From assembly GCF_036013955.1 (NCBI RefSeq), contig NZ_CP107903.1, forward strand, positions 5,394,001 to 5,458,000: 64,000 bases of DNA. Direction: 5' to 3'. Below the pieces are notes generated by a model. The model did no database searches. It saw nothing but the letters and a program-made list of their open reading frames with translations, and was not told where the DNA came from. Below are positions 18,292 to 26,446 of this stretch, in pieces; the first letter of the stretch is position 1, and each line of letters begins with the position of its first letter. Source of the DNA: Streptomyces sp. NBC_00459. Its GTDB lineage: Bacteria; Actinomycetota; Actinomycetes; Streptomycetales; Streptomycetaceae. A program made the translations under genes and the position numbers.

Positions 18292-18525
18292 ATGGAGCTG
18301 ATGTCGGACGGGCGGCTGCTGACGACCGAGGAGATCGTGGCGCGGTTGCGGGCGGCGCTGGAGGGGGTCGGGGTGGCTCTGCCGTCGCTGGGAGTGGACC
18401 CCGTGAGCGGGGCGAGTAGCGAGCCGTTCGCGCTCGTAACCCTCGGGCGCTGCAACGTCCGTACGGCGACGCGGCTGGCCGCCGTCCTGGAGGGTGTGGC
18501 CGCCGGTGGCGACGAGGGTGCGTGA
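18292..18525 (+). CDS. small conserved hypothetical protein
   Basis: 77 residues from ATG 18292 (MELMSDGRLLTTEE), which has GAGG 11 bases upstream; GTG 18250 would extend it to 91 residues without a ribosome site. It contains LTTEEIVARLRAAL-GVGVALPSLGVDP and LGRCNVRTATRLAAVLE, a pattern I have seen in small Streptomyces proteins near WhiJ-like loci. Its stop overlaps or abuts the next small gene, suggesting coupling. It diverges from the XRE regulator. Function unknown. Confidence 0.65.
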   Translation: MELMSDGRLLTTEEIVARLRAALEGVGVALPSLGVDPVSGASSEPFALVTLGRCNVRTATRLAAVLEGVAAGGDEGA

Positions 18526-18721
18526 GGTGACGTACGCCCTCGATGTGCGCGACGGGCGGATCGGGGAGGTCATGGGGCGCGAGGGCGGATACGTGCAGCT
18601 GCGGCCCGTGGGCGGCGGGTGCGAGTGGGACTGTCCGCCGGAGGCGTTGGGTGAGGCGGCACCGGCGGATGTGTTGCGGGCGCGGGTGCGGCGGGTCAAT
18701 CGGGAGGGGCGGTTGCCCTGA
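18518..18721 (+). CDS. small conserved hypothetical protein
   Basis: 67 residues from GTG 18518, or 64 from GTG 18527 (TYALDVRDGRIGEVMG), the latter with GAGGG about 9 bases upstream. The core reads GEVMGREGGYVQLRPVGGG-EWDCPPEAL, ending in a basic helix. It is translationally coupled to the preceding gene. From memory, similar short proteins accompany XRE/DUF397 loci in Streptomyces. No function can be assigned. Confidence 0.65.
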   Translation: MREVTYALDVRDGRIGEVMGREGGYVQLRPVGGGCEWDCPPEALGEAAPADVLRARVRRVNREGRLP

Positions 18722-18731
18722 GGCGGGCGGG

Positions 18732-18763
18732 TGATCCGGCCCGGACGAGGTCGGGCCGGATCA
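18732..18763. terminator. bidirectional terminator
   Basis: TGATCCGGCCCG (18732-18743) is perfectly complementary to CGGGCCGGATCA (18752-18763) with an 8-base loop. It separates the convergent genes ending at 18721 and 18786. Confidence 0.85.
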
Positions 18764-18785
18764 GGTGAGCCGAGGTCCGGTCAGG

Positions 18786-19076
18786 TCAGCAGAGGCGGCC
18801 GGTGTAGAACGCGCCGTCGATCTTGCTGCTGCTGCCGAGCCAGGTGTCGCCGGGGGCCACGCACTTCTCGTAGTTCGGGCCCCACACCTCGACCTCGATG
18901 ACGATGCGTGAGCCGTCGCTCGTGCAGTGGTTGTAGTACGCGTCGCTGCCCGTCTCGTAGAACCCGCAGGGGTTCGCGGCGGCGGTGGCCGCCGGTGTGG
19001 CGACGGCGAGCACCAGGGCGCTGGTCAGGGGGCCGACGACGGCGAGGGCGGTGGTCAGGAAGCGGCGGACGTTCAA
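18786..19076 (-). CDS. small secreted protein, DUF6355-like
   Basis: 96 residues with a Sec signal (FLTTALAVVGPLTSALVLAV, cleavage near ATAAA). The mature part of about 61 residues has four cysteines in NPCGFYETGSDAYYNHCTSD, YEKCVAPGD and the C-terminal RLC, suggesting two disulfides. The TTG start at 19076 has AGGAG 8 bases upstream, so it is preferred. The Cys-Gly-Phe-Tyr motif resembles the small DUF6355 family (name from memory). Role unknown; it could be an extracellular inhibitor or matrix peptide. Confidence 0.7.
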   Translation of the reverse strand: MNVRRFLTTALAVVGPLTSALVLAVATPAATAAANPCGFYETGSDAYYNHCTSDGSRIVIEVEVWGPNYEKCVAPGDTWLGSSSKIDGAFYTGRLC

Positions 19077-19281
19077 GGAGGGTCTCCTGGCAAAGGAATG
19101 AATCGGACACCGGCAGCATTAACGATCACCGGCCACCGATCCGGCCGCTTTGCCTCGGACGAGGGACTTGGTTCACCCGGTCGTGTGGATCAAGGTTTGC
19201 GGCATTCGGGGTTTCGGAGTTCGGAGGCTTCAGAGGGCTCGCGTACTCCAGGTATCCAGGGACCGGGTGCGGTCCCGGAAC

Positions 19282-21024
19282 TCATCGCTGTACGACGGTG
19301 CTCCCGGGCAGCCGGTAGACGAACGTCGGGAAGTCCTCGCCCGTCGCCCGCGCCCAGGCTTGTGCGATGGGCTCCCCATGCTCCGCGCGGGCATCGGTGA
19401 ACGCGGTGACGCAGCAGGCGTGAACGTCGGTCCGGTCGGTGCGGTGGGTGAGGGCGAGGAGGGAGCCCAGGGCGGCGACCGCCTCGTCGGTGCGGCCGGC
19501 TGTCAGGTGGGTCCGCGCCGCCTCGTCGAGTGTGATGGCCAGGCCGGACCGGGCCGCAGCGAGGGTGGATGCGTGCCCTTCGGATTCTGCGCCGCCTTCC
19601 CGGACGTCCTCCAGGATCGACTCCGCCTCCTCGTAGCAGGCGACGGCCGCCGCGTGGGCGCCGCTGAGACGCAGTGCACGGCCCAGGATCTGCAGATGGC
19701 GGCCTGTCAGGGCGTGGTAGGTCTGCCAGTCGGACTCGGCCAGCCGCCGAGTGAGGGCCACTGTTTCGCGGGCGGCGGAGACCGCGCCGTCGTTGTCGCC
19801 CTCGTCCGACCGGCGCAGGCTCAAGTTGGCCAGGACACGGGCGAGTTGCGGCTCGTGTGCATCGGGGTCGTGTTCCGCGGCGTGCCTGTGGGCGGTCGCG
19901 CTGCGCTCTGACGCGTCCACGGCGGCGCGGTTGTCGCCCGCTGCCCGGTGGCAGTCGGCCAGCAGCTCCAGGTGATCGGCAAGGAGGGGGCCGTAGGTCA
20001 TCGGGTCCTTGGCGGCGAGAACGGTACACAAGTCCACCAGCTCTTGGCGGGTGCCCAACTCCACTGCGTACTCCTCCAGTTCACTGAGCACGCTCGCCAG
20101 GAAGCCGAGCGCCACCGTGAGCCACTGATCCCCGGCCGCCCGGTCCCGGTCGGCCAGGGCGTGGGCCTCGGCGACGGCCTCGTCGGCGGTCGTGCGTGCC
20201 GTGAGCAGGTCGCCGGTGGCTCCTTGGCAGCGGGCCAGGTCCATGCGGAGCCGGACGCGCAACGGGCGCACGCTGTCCGGCAGGGCCAGCACGAGGGCGC
20301 CGCCGGTCGCCTCACGCGCCTCCCGGCCGACGGACAGCGCTTCCTCGTATCGGCCCAATTCCCTCAATCCGGAGGTGAGTTCTACGGTTGCGCGCGCCCG
20401 CACCAGCAGTGCGCGTCCCGACATCCGCAGCGGCATGGCCCGTAGCACTCCGGCGCACTCCTCGTAGGCCGCAACGGACTCCTCCGTACGTCCGAGAGCG
20501 CTCAGCACCAGCGCGTACGTCCGCAGCGCGCCGGACAGATGGGCCGGTGTCCGCTCCCGACGTACGGGCGTGAGCGCGCGGTACGCCGCCACGCTGTCCC
20601 CGGCCGAAGCCAGCGCCTCGTCGAGCCGGCCCACCTCGAATCGGGCCTGCGCCCGAAGATGCAGTACGGAGGCCCGCTGGGCCGGTGACCATCGTGCGCC
20701 CGGTACGGCCCGCGCGGCCTCCAGTGAGGTGAGGGCCTCTTCGGGGCGCCCGGCGAGGAGGAGTGCGGTGGCGTGCTGGGTCAGGGCGCGGGCGAGAAGG
20801 CCGCGGTGCCGTGGACGGGGGTGCTCCGTCTCGACCAGCACCCGGTACACGGAGACGGCTTCCTCGGCCCAGGCGAGTCGGAGCGTCGGCGACGACGGCC
20901 GCAGCAGCACCCAGCCGGGGGTGAGGCAGCGCATCAGTGCGGCGCCGAGGATCGGCCCGCCCACCTGTGGAGTCAGCCGGGCCGCGGCCCGTGGCAACGG
21001 CAGTAGCGTGCGCACCAGTCCCAT
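19282..21024 (-). CDS. tetratricopeptide-repeat protein
   Basis: 580 residues made almost entirely of helical repeats of about 40 residues with TPR features (for example LLLAGRPEEALTSLEAARAV, LGRTEESVAAYEECAGVLR and LGRYEEALSVGREAREATG). No enzymatic domain or signal peptide. ATG 21024 (MGLVRTLLP) follows AAGGGGG. From family knowledge, such long cytosolic TPR proteins act as scaffolds or regulators. The downstream 200 bp up to 19077 hold no gene. Partner unknown. Confidence 0.8.
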   Translation of the reverse strand: MGLVRTLLPLPRAAARLTPQVGGPILGAALMRCLTPGWVLLRPSSPTLRLAWAEEAVSVYRVLVETEHPRPRHRGLLARALTQHATALLLAGRPEEALTSLEAARAVPGARWSPAQRASVLHLRAQARFEVGRLDEALASAGDSVAAYRALTPVRRERTPAHLSGALRTYALVLSALGRTEESVAAYEECAGVLRAMPLRMSGRALLVRARATVELTSGLRELGRYEEALSVGREAREATGGALVLALPDSVRPLRVRLRMDLARCQGATGDLLTARTTADEAVAEAHALADRDRAAGDQWLTVALGFLASVLSELEEYAVELGTRQELVDLCTVLAAKDPMTYGPLLADHLELLADCHRAAGDNRAAVDASERSATAHRHAAEHDPDAHEPQLARVLANLSLRRSDEGDNDGAVSAARETVALTRRLAESDWQTYHALTGRHLQILGRALRLSGAHAAAVACYEEAESILEDVREGGAESEGHASTLAAARSGLAITLDEAARTHLTAGRTDEAVAALGSLLALTHRTDRTDVHACCVTAFTDARAEHGEPIAQAWARATGEDFPTFVYRLPGSTVVQR

Positions 21025-21192
21025 GGGGCCCCCTTCTGGTCGTGAACCAGAAGACGAAGGGGCGTCCGCCACGGTTGCGGTTCGGCACGGTGGATCGCGA
21101 TCCGGGAGCAGTCCAGACACCGCTTGCCCTGAGCGAGGGCACGGAGGGCTCTTTCCGGCCGGTGAGGCTGCCGGAGAGGCTGTTGGGGCGGA

Positions 21193-21783
21193 CTACAAAT
21201 TCCCCATCGGCTCGATGTCCACCTTCATCGGGGTGCCCCAGATCCGCAGGACCTCGTAGTCGGTGAACTCGTGGACCAGGCGGTAGGCGATTCCGGGGCG
21301 GGGGGCGCGGCGCTCGGCGGAGAGGTAGCGCTCGGCCTCCTGGCGGTCGCGGCGCGGGGTGCCGCACAGCTGCCAGTTCTGGCCGGTCCAGACCTCGGGG
21401 ATCCAGCGCTGCTGGGACTCGGGGCGGTCGGCGCGTACGCCGTAGCGGGACATCGTGCGCTCGGGGGGTGCCGTGTCCGGGTCGGTGTGGCGGGCCTGCG
21501 GGTAGGTGCCGTTCTGCTGGGAGCGGCGGGCGCTGCGGCGGCGGGTCTCGCAGAGCAGGCAGAGGTCGCCGGCGCTTTCGTCGACCGGGCCGTTGGGGTG
21601 CTCGGCGCAGCGGGTCGTGGGTGCCGACCCGGTCACCGTGTCGTCCAGGATCGCCAGGGCCCGTTTCAGGTCGGCCTTGATCTCGTGCAGCTTGGTGTCG
21701 GGGGTGTCGCCGCCGAGCGCGTCCCCGTGCTCGCCGAGGACGCGCAGGGCTCGCCCGAGGGCGGTCAGCTGGGCGTGGTTCAC
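21193..21783 (-). CDS. conserved hypothetical protein with CXXC motif
   Basis: 196 residues from GTG 21783 (NHAQLTALGRALRVL), with AAGGGA at suitable spacing. The N-terminal half is helical; the middle has GDLCLLCETRRR, a CXXC that might bind zinc; the C-terminal half has RWIPEVWTGQNWQLCG and EAERYLS, ending in EVLRIWGTPMKVDIEPMGNL. No known domain recognised. It is a single gene between the TPR protein and the acetyltransferase. Confidence 0.7.
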   Translation of the reverse strand: MNHAQLTALGRALRVLGEHGDALGGDTPDTKLHEIKADLKRALAILDDTVTGSAPTTRCAEHPNGPVDESAGDLCLLCETRRRSARRSQQNGTYPQARHTDPDTAPPERTMSRYGVRADRPESQQRWIPEVWTGQNWQLCGTPRRDRQEAERYLSAERRAPRPGIAYRLVHEFTDYEVLRIWGTPMKVDIEPMGNL

Positions 21784-21919
21784 GGTGGTCGTCCCTTCGG
21801 CGTGCGGACCTGCGTATCTGAATGCCTGCGTGTGCTGAGCGGAGCGGTCAGCGGTCTCAACCGTCGCACACGCCACTGACAACGCGGGCGAGAGTGCGCG
21901 TATGCCGGCCGGGTGTGGT

Positions 21920-22453
21920 CTACGCCTCGAACTCCGTGAGGTCGATCGCGTGCACGAGCAGCTGGTGGCCGTACACGGGGTGGGTCGTGTCCCGTTCCTC
22001 CGTCAGGCCCAGCTTGCGGATGATGTTCTCGGAGGCGTCGTCGCCCCCTCTGCTGATGCTGATCACGCGGTCGAGGCCACGGTCCTGGAGGGCGAACTCC
22101 AGGGTGGCGTGGGCGGCCTCGGAGGCGTAGCCCTGGCCCCAGAACTGGGAGCCGAGCAGCCAGCTGATCGCCACGTCGTGCGCCACCTCCGGCAGGAAAT
22201 CGGGCACGGACAGACCGACAGCGCCGATCAGTTCACCCGAGGCGAGGAGCTCGACGGCGAAGAGGCCGAAGCCCTCCTCGTCCCACTCCTCCTCCCACCG
22301 CTCGATGGCCTCGGCCGCGTACTCCAGGTCGCGCACCGAGCCGTCGTCGACCCAGCGCATGACCTGGGAGTCCGCGAGGATCTCCGACAGGGGCACGAGG
22401 TCGTCGTCGGTCCAGCGGCGGAGGAGGAGGCGGGGAGTGTGGATCTCGGTCAT
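21920..22453 (-). CDS. GNAT family N-acetyltransferase
   Basis: 177 residues, RimJ/RimL-like. It starts TEIHTPRLLLRRWTDDDL, then IGAVGLSVPDF, the acetyl-CoA loop region FWGQGYASEAAHATLEFAL, and GLDRVISI ahead of NIIRKLGLTEE. ATG 22453 follows CAGGA. It probably acetylates a protein N terminus or small amine, but the substrate is not visible. It is a single gene upstream of nothing obvious; murQ lies on the same strand 55 bp further on. Confidence 0.85.
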   Translation of the reverse strand: MTEIHTPRLLLRRWTDDDLVPLSEILADSQVMRWVDDGSVRDLEYAAEAIERWEEEWDEEGFGLFAVELLASGELIGAVGLSVPDFLPEVAHDVAISWLLGSQFWGQGYASEAAHATLEFALQDRGLDRVISISRGGDDASENIIRKLGLTEERDTTHPVYGHQLLVHAIDLTEFEA

Positions 22454-22507
22454 GGCGCCCATCCTGCCCGACGGTCGAACGCGCCCACGCATCAGTGCGT
22501 CAGTACG

Positions 22508-23455
22508 TCAGTGGGGTGCCGCTGCCAGCGCTGCCCGCAGGTGGCCGTCGTTCTCCGCGAGGAGGCGGGCGGCCGTCGGGCCGTCGACCGAGCCGAGGAC
22601 GACGAGGATCGCGTTCTTCGTCTCCCCGTCCGTCGCCGCGAGCGCCGCCTCGATCTCCTCGTCGCCCGCACCGGTCGCCAGGGCGACGATCCGGCGGGAG
22701 CGGGCCCGGAGCTTCTCGTTCGACGCCCGTACGTCGACCATCAGGTTCCCGTACGTCTTGCCGAGCCGGATCATCGTGATCGTCGACAGCATGTTGAGGA
22801 CCAGCTTCTGGGCCGTGCCCGCCTTGAGACGCGTCGAGCCGGTCAGCAGCTCGGGGCCGACGACGACCTCGATGCCGTGCTCGGCCGCCGCCGCGAGCGC
22901 GCTGTGCGCGTTGCAGGACAGGCCGATCGTCAACGCGCCCAGTGCGCGGGCGTGTTCGACGGCCCCGACCGCGTACGGCGTACGGCCGGACGCCGAGACG
23001 CCGACCACCGTGTCCAGGGTGGTGACGCCGAGCGCGTCGAGGTCACCGGCGGCCAGCTCCTTGGAGTCCTCGGCGCCCTCGACCGAGGTGACCATGGCCT
23101 CGGGGCCGCCCGCGATCACGCCCGTGACCTGCGCGGGGTCGGTGTTGAAGGTGGGCGGGCACTCGGAGGCGTCCAGTACGCCGAGGCGGCCCGGCGTGCC
23201 GGCGCCCGCGTAGACCAGCCGGCCGCCGCGGGCCATCCGGGCGGCCAGGGCGTCGATCGCGGCGGCGATCTCCGGGAGCCGTTCGGCGACGGCGGCCGGG
23301 ACGGTCGTGTCCTCGGCGTTCATCAGCCTGGCGATGTCGAGGGTGGGCAACTGGTCGATCTCGGCCAGCTCCGGGCGGAACGCCTCCGTCGTCAGCGACT
23401 CCAACTCCTCTTTCAGGGCGCGGTTGTTGGAGGAGGCGTCAGCGGTTGAGGTCAT
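22508..23455 (-). CDS. murQ: N-acetylmuramic acid 6-phosphate etherase
   Basis: SIS-domain lyase that removes the D-lactyl ether from MurNAc-6-phosphate, giving GlcNAc-6-phosphate, which then feeds NagA. The 315-residue protein has the signature GGRLVYAGAGTPGRLGVLDA, ECPPTF, the family motif GVSASGRTPYAVGAVEHAR, TGSTRLKAGTAQKLVLNMLS and GNLMVDVRASNEKL. It lies downstream of an RpiR regulator gene on the same strand, the common murQ-regulator arrangement. This links it to the nagA/nagK genes at the left edge. Confidence 0.95.
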   Translation of the reverse strand: MTSTADASSNNRALKEELESLTTEAFRPELAEIDQLPTLDIARLMNAEDTTVPAAVAERLPEIAAAIDALAARMARGGRLVYAGAGTPGRLGVLDASECPPTFNTDPAQVTGVIAGGPEAMVTSVEGAEDSKELAAGDLDALGVTTLDTVVGVSASGRTPYAVGAVEHARALGALTIGLSCNAHSALAAAAEHGIEVVVGPELLTGSTRLKAGTAQKLVLNMLSTITMIRLGKTYGNLMVDVRASNEKLRARSRRIVALATGAGDEEIEAALAATDGETKNAILVVLGSVDGPTAARLLAENDGHLRAALAAAPH

Positions 23456-23565
23456 GGCGTGCGGCTCTTTCGGATCTTCCGGTACGACGGTGTGACGGTG
23501 CGGCTACCGGTGTCGTGGCTGTCGGTGTGCGGCCCGGACGGGGAGGCGGCCGGGCGCGGGCGCGC

Positions 23566-24558
23566 CTAGCGGCGTGATGTGTTGCTGCCGCTGCGCGGGG
23601 TGTGGCGGTGGGCGAGGGCCTCGTAGGAGGCGGAGAGCGCGGGGGCGGCCGTCTCGTACGTCCGCTGCGCCACGCCTATGAACAGACAGTCCACGACGAG
23701 GAGTTGGCTGGTGCGCGACGACATCGCCGCCGGGCGCAGCTCGCTCTCCCTAGCCGTGGAGGTGGTGAGGATGTGGTCGGCGTACTGGGTGACCGGCCCG
23801 TCGGGGCGTCCGGTGATCGCGACGGTCGTGGCTCCGCGCTCGAAGGCGACGCGCAGTGGCTCGATGACGTCCCCGGTCGACCCGGAGTGCGTGATGGCGA
23901 CGGCGACGTCCTTCGCGCGCAGCTGCACCGCGTTGGTGACGGCGAGGTGCGGGTCGCTGTGGGCGTGCGCTATCAGCCCTATGCGCAGCAGCTTCTGGGT
24001 GAGGTCCTGGGCGACCAGACCGGAGGCGCCGACGCCGTAGATGTCGATGCGGCGGGCGGCGGCCAGCGCGCTGACGGCGGCGGACAGCTGGGCCGTGTCC
24101 AGCCCGGCGGCCGTGTCGGCGAGGGTCTGCTGCTCGTCGTACGCCAGTTTCGCCACGACGTCCGCGATCGGGTCGTCGACGGCGATGTCGGCGGTCACGG
24201 CGGGGGAGCGCCCCGACTGCTGCTGGGCGGCCAGGCCCGCGAGGGCGAGGCGCAGGTCGCGGTAGCCGGGGTAGCCGAGCAGCCGGGACGTACGGACGAC
24301 CGTCGCCTCGCTGGTGCCGGTGAGTTCGGCGAGGCCGGTGACCGTGAGGGCCGCGCAGCCGGCCGGGTCCGCGGCGACCGCCTCGGCGACGCGCTGCATG
24401 GAGCGGGTCATGGAGGGCGCCAGTGTCCGCACCTTGGCGGCGAGGGCGGCGGGCGCGGGCGGGGTGACACCCGGGATGCCGCTGGGCGTGCCGGAGGTGC
24501 CCGCGGTTCCGAAAATTTCCTTCACGTCTCGGCTCACGTCATGAAAGATATTTTCCAT
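23566..24558 (-). CDS. RpiR family transcriptional regulator (MurR-like)
   Basis: 330 residues: N-terminal RpiR helix-turn-helix (MTRSMQRVAEAV, LTGTSEATVVRTSRLLGYPGYRDL) and a C-terminal SIS sugar-phosphate sensor (ARRIDIYGVGASGLVAQDL, AITHSGSTGDVIEPLRVA, AITGRPDGPVTQYADHIL). It is expected to sense MurNAc-6-phosphate and control murQ. The start is uncertain: ATG 24558 has no ribosome site and the first codons overlap the palindrome at 24543-24555; GTG 24537 (SRDVKEIFG) may be the real start. If so, both GAAA-TTTC elements are in or near the leader. Confidence 0.87.
   Translation of the reverse strand: MENIFHDVSRDVKEIFGTAGTSGTPSGIPGVTPPAPAALAAKVRTLAPSMTRSMQRVAEAVAADPAGCAALTVTGLAELTGTSEATVVRTSRLLGYPGYRDLRLALAGLAAQQQSGRSPAVTADIAVDDPIADVVAKLAYDEQQTLADTAAGLDTAQLSAAVSALAAARRIDIYGVGASGLVAQDLTQKLLRIGLIAHAHSDPHLAVTNAVQLRAKDVAVAITHSGSTGDVIEPLRVAFERGATTVAITGRPDGPVTQYADHILTTSTARESELRPAAMSSRTSQLLVVDCLFIGVAQRTYETAAPALSASYEALAHRHTPRSGSNTSRR
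24511..24555. promoter_or_regulatory. possible RpiR/MurR operator pair
   Basis: Two GAAA-TTTC elements occur 23 bp apart: GAAAATTTC (24511-24519) and GAAAGATATTTTC (24543-24555). Both are AT-rich in a very GC-rich setting and overlap the start of the RpiR gene, facing the divergent gene at 24594. Inverted GAAA-TTTC elements are typical for RpiR regulators. Site function is inferred. Confidence 0.5.
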
Positions 24559-24593
24559 TCGGACGTACGGTCAAGAGTGCGCACAATGGGTGC

Positions 24594-24998
24594 ATGACCC
24601 CCACCGGCGAGCCGAGCAACCCTGTCACCCGACTGGAGCAGGCGTTGCACGCTGCACGCGCCCTCGTCCTCGCCGATCTGGCCGCGCGCGAGGTCGCCGA
24701 GGCGGCTGTCGTCTCGATGGTCGAGGAGTCGGTCGTACAGCGCCGCTGGTGGGTCGAGCAGTGGCCGGACGGAGCTGCCTTCGTGGCCGGGCTCGTGGCG
24801 CAGGACGTCCAGGACGCGCTGCTGGAGACATACGGCCGCTGGCCGCTGTGCCCGGTCTGCGGCGGCGGTGATCCGCACGCCCTGGAGGTCGAGCCGGAGT
24901 TGGGGCCCGATCCGCAGTGGGTGTGCCACAAGGCGGGGGTGCGGGTCGCGGCGGTGGGCTCACTGGCCGCGACGCACGGCGGGACGTCGTCCTCGTGA
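24594..24998 (+). CDS. conserved hypothetical protein
   Basis: 134 residues, mostly helical N-terminal half (VTRLEQALHAARALVLADLA) followed by RWPLCPVCGGGDPHALEVEPEL and PQWVCHKAGVRVAAVGSL. The CPVC plus a later Cys and His could bind a metal. GTGA overlap joins it to the DUF4031 gene, so the two are translationally coupled. The family occurs across Streptomyces; function unknown. Confidence 0.78.
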   Translation: MTPTGEPSNPVTRLEQALHAARALVLADLAAREVAEAAVVSMVEESVVQRRWWVEQWPDGAAFVAGLVAQDVQDALLETYGRWPLCPVCGGGDPHALEVEPELGPDPQWVCHKAGVRVAAVGSLAATHGGTSSS

Positions 24999-25330
24999 CC
25001 ATCTACATAGACCCGCCGGTCTGGCCCGGGCACGGCCGCCTGTGGTCCCACCTCGTGAGTGACGTGTCGTACGACGAACTGCACGCGTTCGCCGGGGAGT
25101 TGGGCGTACCCGAGCGTGCCTTCGAGCGCGACCACTACGACATTCCGTCGCATCGGTACGGCGATGTGGTGGCCGCCGGGGCGGTGGAGGTCAGCAGCCG
25201 CGAGGTGGTGCGGCTGCTGCACGGGTCGGGACTGCGCAGGCGCAAGTCGGCGCGCGCGCCGGGCGGGCCGGACAGGCCGCGCGAGCAGGACGGGCCGGGC
25301 CGGGCGGCGCGTCAGCCGCGCAACTCGTAG
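24995..25330 (+). CDS. DUF4031 domain protein
   Basis: 111 residues from GTG 24995, which overlaps the preceding stop (GTGA). The conserved core TIYIDPPVWPGHGRLWSHL, SDVSYDELHAFA, FERDHYDIPSHRY identifies the small actinobacterial/proteobacterial DUF4031 family. The basic, proline-rich C-terminal tail is variable. It converges with the next gene and overlaps it by 19 bp. Biochemical function unknown. Confidence 0.85.
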   Translation: MTIYIDPPVWPGHGRLWSHLVSDVSYDELHAFAGELGVPERAFERDHYDIPSHRYGDVVAAGAVEVSSREVVRLLHGSGLRRRKSARAPGGPDRPREQDGPGRAARQPRNS

Positions 25331-26406
25331 GCCTGGAGGCCCTCTTCGTCGGGTTCCGCGCTCACCGGCACGAATCCGACGCGGGCGATCACCCCCTGGG
25401 ACGGGGTGTTCTGCGGCTCGATCGTCGCGAACAGGGACCGTACGTCGTCCCGGGCCAGCGCCCACTCGGCCAGCGTGCGCAGCGCCTCCGTGGCGTAGCC
25501 GTTGCCACGGGCGGCTTCCGCGAGGTCGTAGCCGACCTCGGCCTTGCCTTCCTCATCCGGGGCGCCGTGGAAACCCATGCCGCCGACCGCGAGGTCGTCC
25601 TCCCGGCGCACGAGGACGTACAGACCGAACTCCGGGCGGTGCACGCCCGCTTCGTACGCCTTCAACGTCATCCCGGCGGCCTCCCGTGTGCCCTCGAAGG
25701 GGCCGCCCTCGATCCAGTCGAAGCCGCCGGTGCCGCCCACGCTCAGATCGGCGGCGGCGGCCGGGGTGACACCCTCCAGGCGGAGCCGTTCGGTGTCGAG
25801 GACCAGGTTGTTGGTCCAGCGCCACTCGGCGAGTTGTGCGCGGCCGGGGAGGTTGGCGCGGCCGGTCGCCCAGAGCAGGGTCCGCCAGTGGTCCGGGCCG
25901 GGCTGGACGGTCGGGAAGATCCGGGTGAGGACGAACTCCGCCAGATGCGCGGGCGCTTCGTACGGCAGCCCCAGGCCCTCGGCCATGTCGTGGGTGTGCA
26001 GCAGCACTTCGGCGATACCCATCGCGGCGAAACCCTCGCGGTTCGCGCTGCGGAACGGATACGGGTGGAAGCCGCGCGCGTCACGGGGAGCGGTGCGGAT
26101 GGCGGCGGTGAGCAGGGCGCCGGTCGTCGTGATGACGTCGAGGATGCCCGCGTTGTCGGCGGGGTCCAGACCGTCCTCGCTGCCGTCGATGCTGATCGCG
26201 AAGGGGACGTACGCGCTCTTCGCCCGCCCCGCCAACTGCCCCGCGTACGCGACGAGGTCACTGGCGACATGCTCGGCCGTCTGCCGGCAACTCCACTCCA
26301 GCCGACCCGCGTTGACCTCCGCCCAGTCCCGGTCCAACGCCTGCCGCAGCAGCGCCACCGCGCTCGCGACAGCCTCGTCCACTTCGTTCCCGCCCATGCT
26401 CAGCAT
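25312..26406 (-). CDS. fusion of mycothiol-dependent maleylpyruvate isomerase-like domain and GNAT acetyltransferase
   Basis: 364 residues. The N-terminal about 200 residues are MDMPI/DinB-like: WSCRQTAEHVASDLVAYAG and GIAEVLLHTHDMAEGLGLPY carry the metal-ligand histidines. The C-terminal about 150 residues are a GNAT domain: LRLEGVTPAAAADL, then AEVGYDLAEAARGNGYATEAL (acetyl-CoA loop) and NTPSQGVIARVGFVPV. ATG 26406 and ATG 26397 are both possible and neither has a clear ribosome site. Fusions of these two folds are known in actinobacteria. The substrate is unknown; mycothiol-linked detoxification is a guess from the first domain. Confidence 0.82.
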   Translation of the reverse strand: MLSMGGNEVDEAVASAVALLRQALDRDWAEVNAGRLEWSCRQTAEHVASDLVAYAGQLAGRAKSAYVPFAISIDGSEDGLDPADNAGILDVITTTGALLTAAIRTAPRDARGFHPYPFRSANREGFAAMGIAEVLLHTHDMAEGLGLPYEAPAHLAEFVLTRIFPTVQPGPDHWRTLLWATGRANLPGRAQLAEWRWTNNLVLDTERLRLEGVTPAAAADLSVGGTGGFDWIEGGPFEGTREAAGMTLKAYEAGVHRPEFGLYVLVRREDDLAVGGMGFHGAPDEEGKAEVGYDLAEAARGNGYATEALRTLAEWALARDDVRSLFATIEPQNTPSQGVIARVGFVPVSAEPDEEGLQAYELRG

Positions 26407-26446
26407 GCGGCGAGGATAGGGGGCGGGGCGGGGCGACGGACATGGA

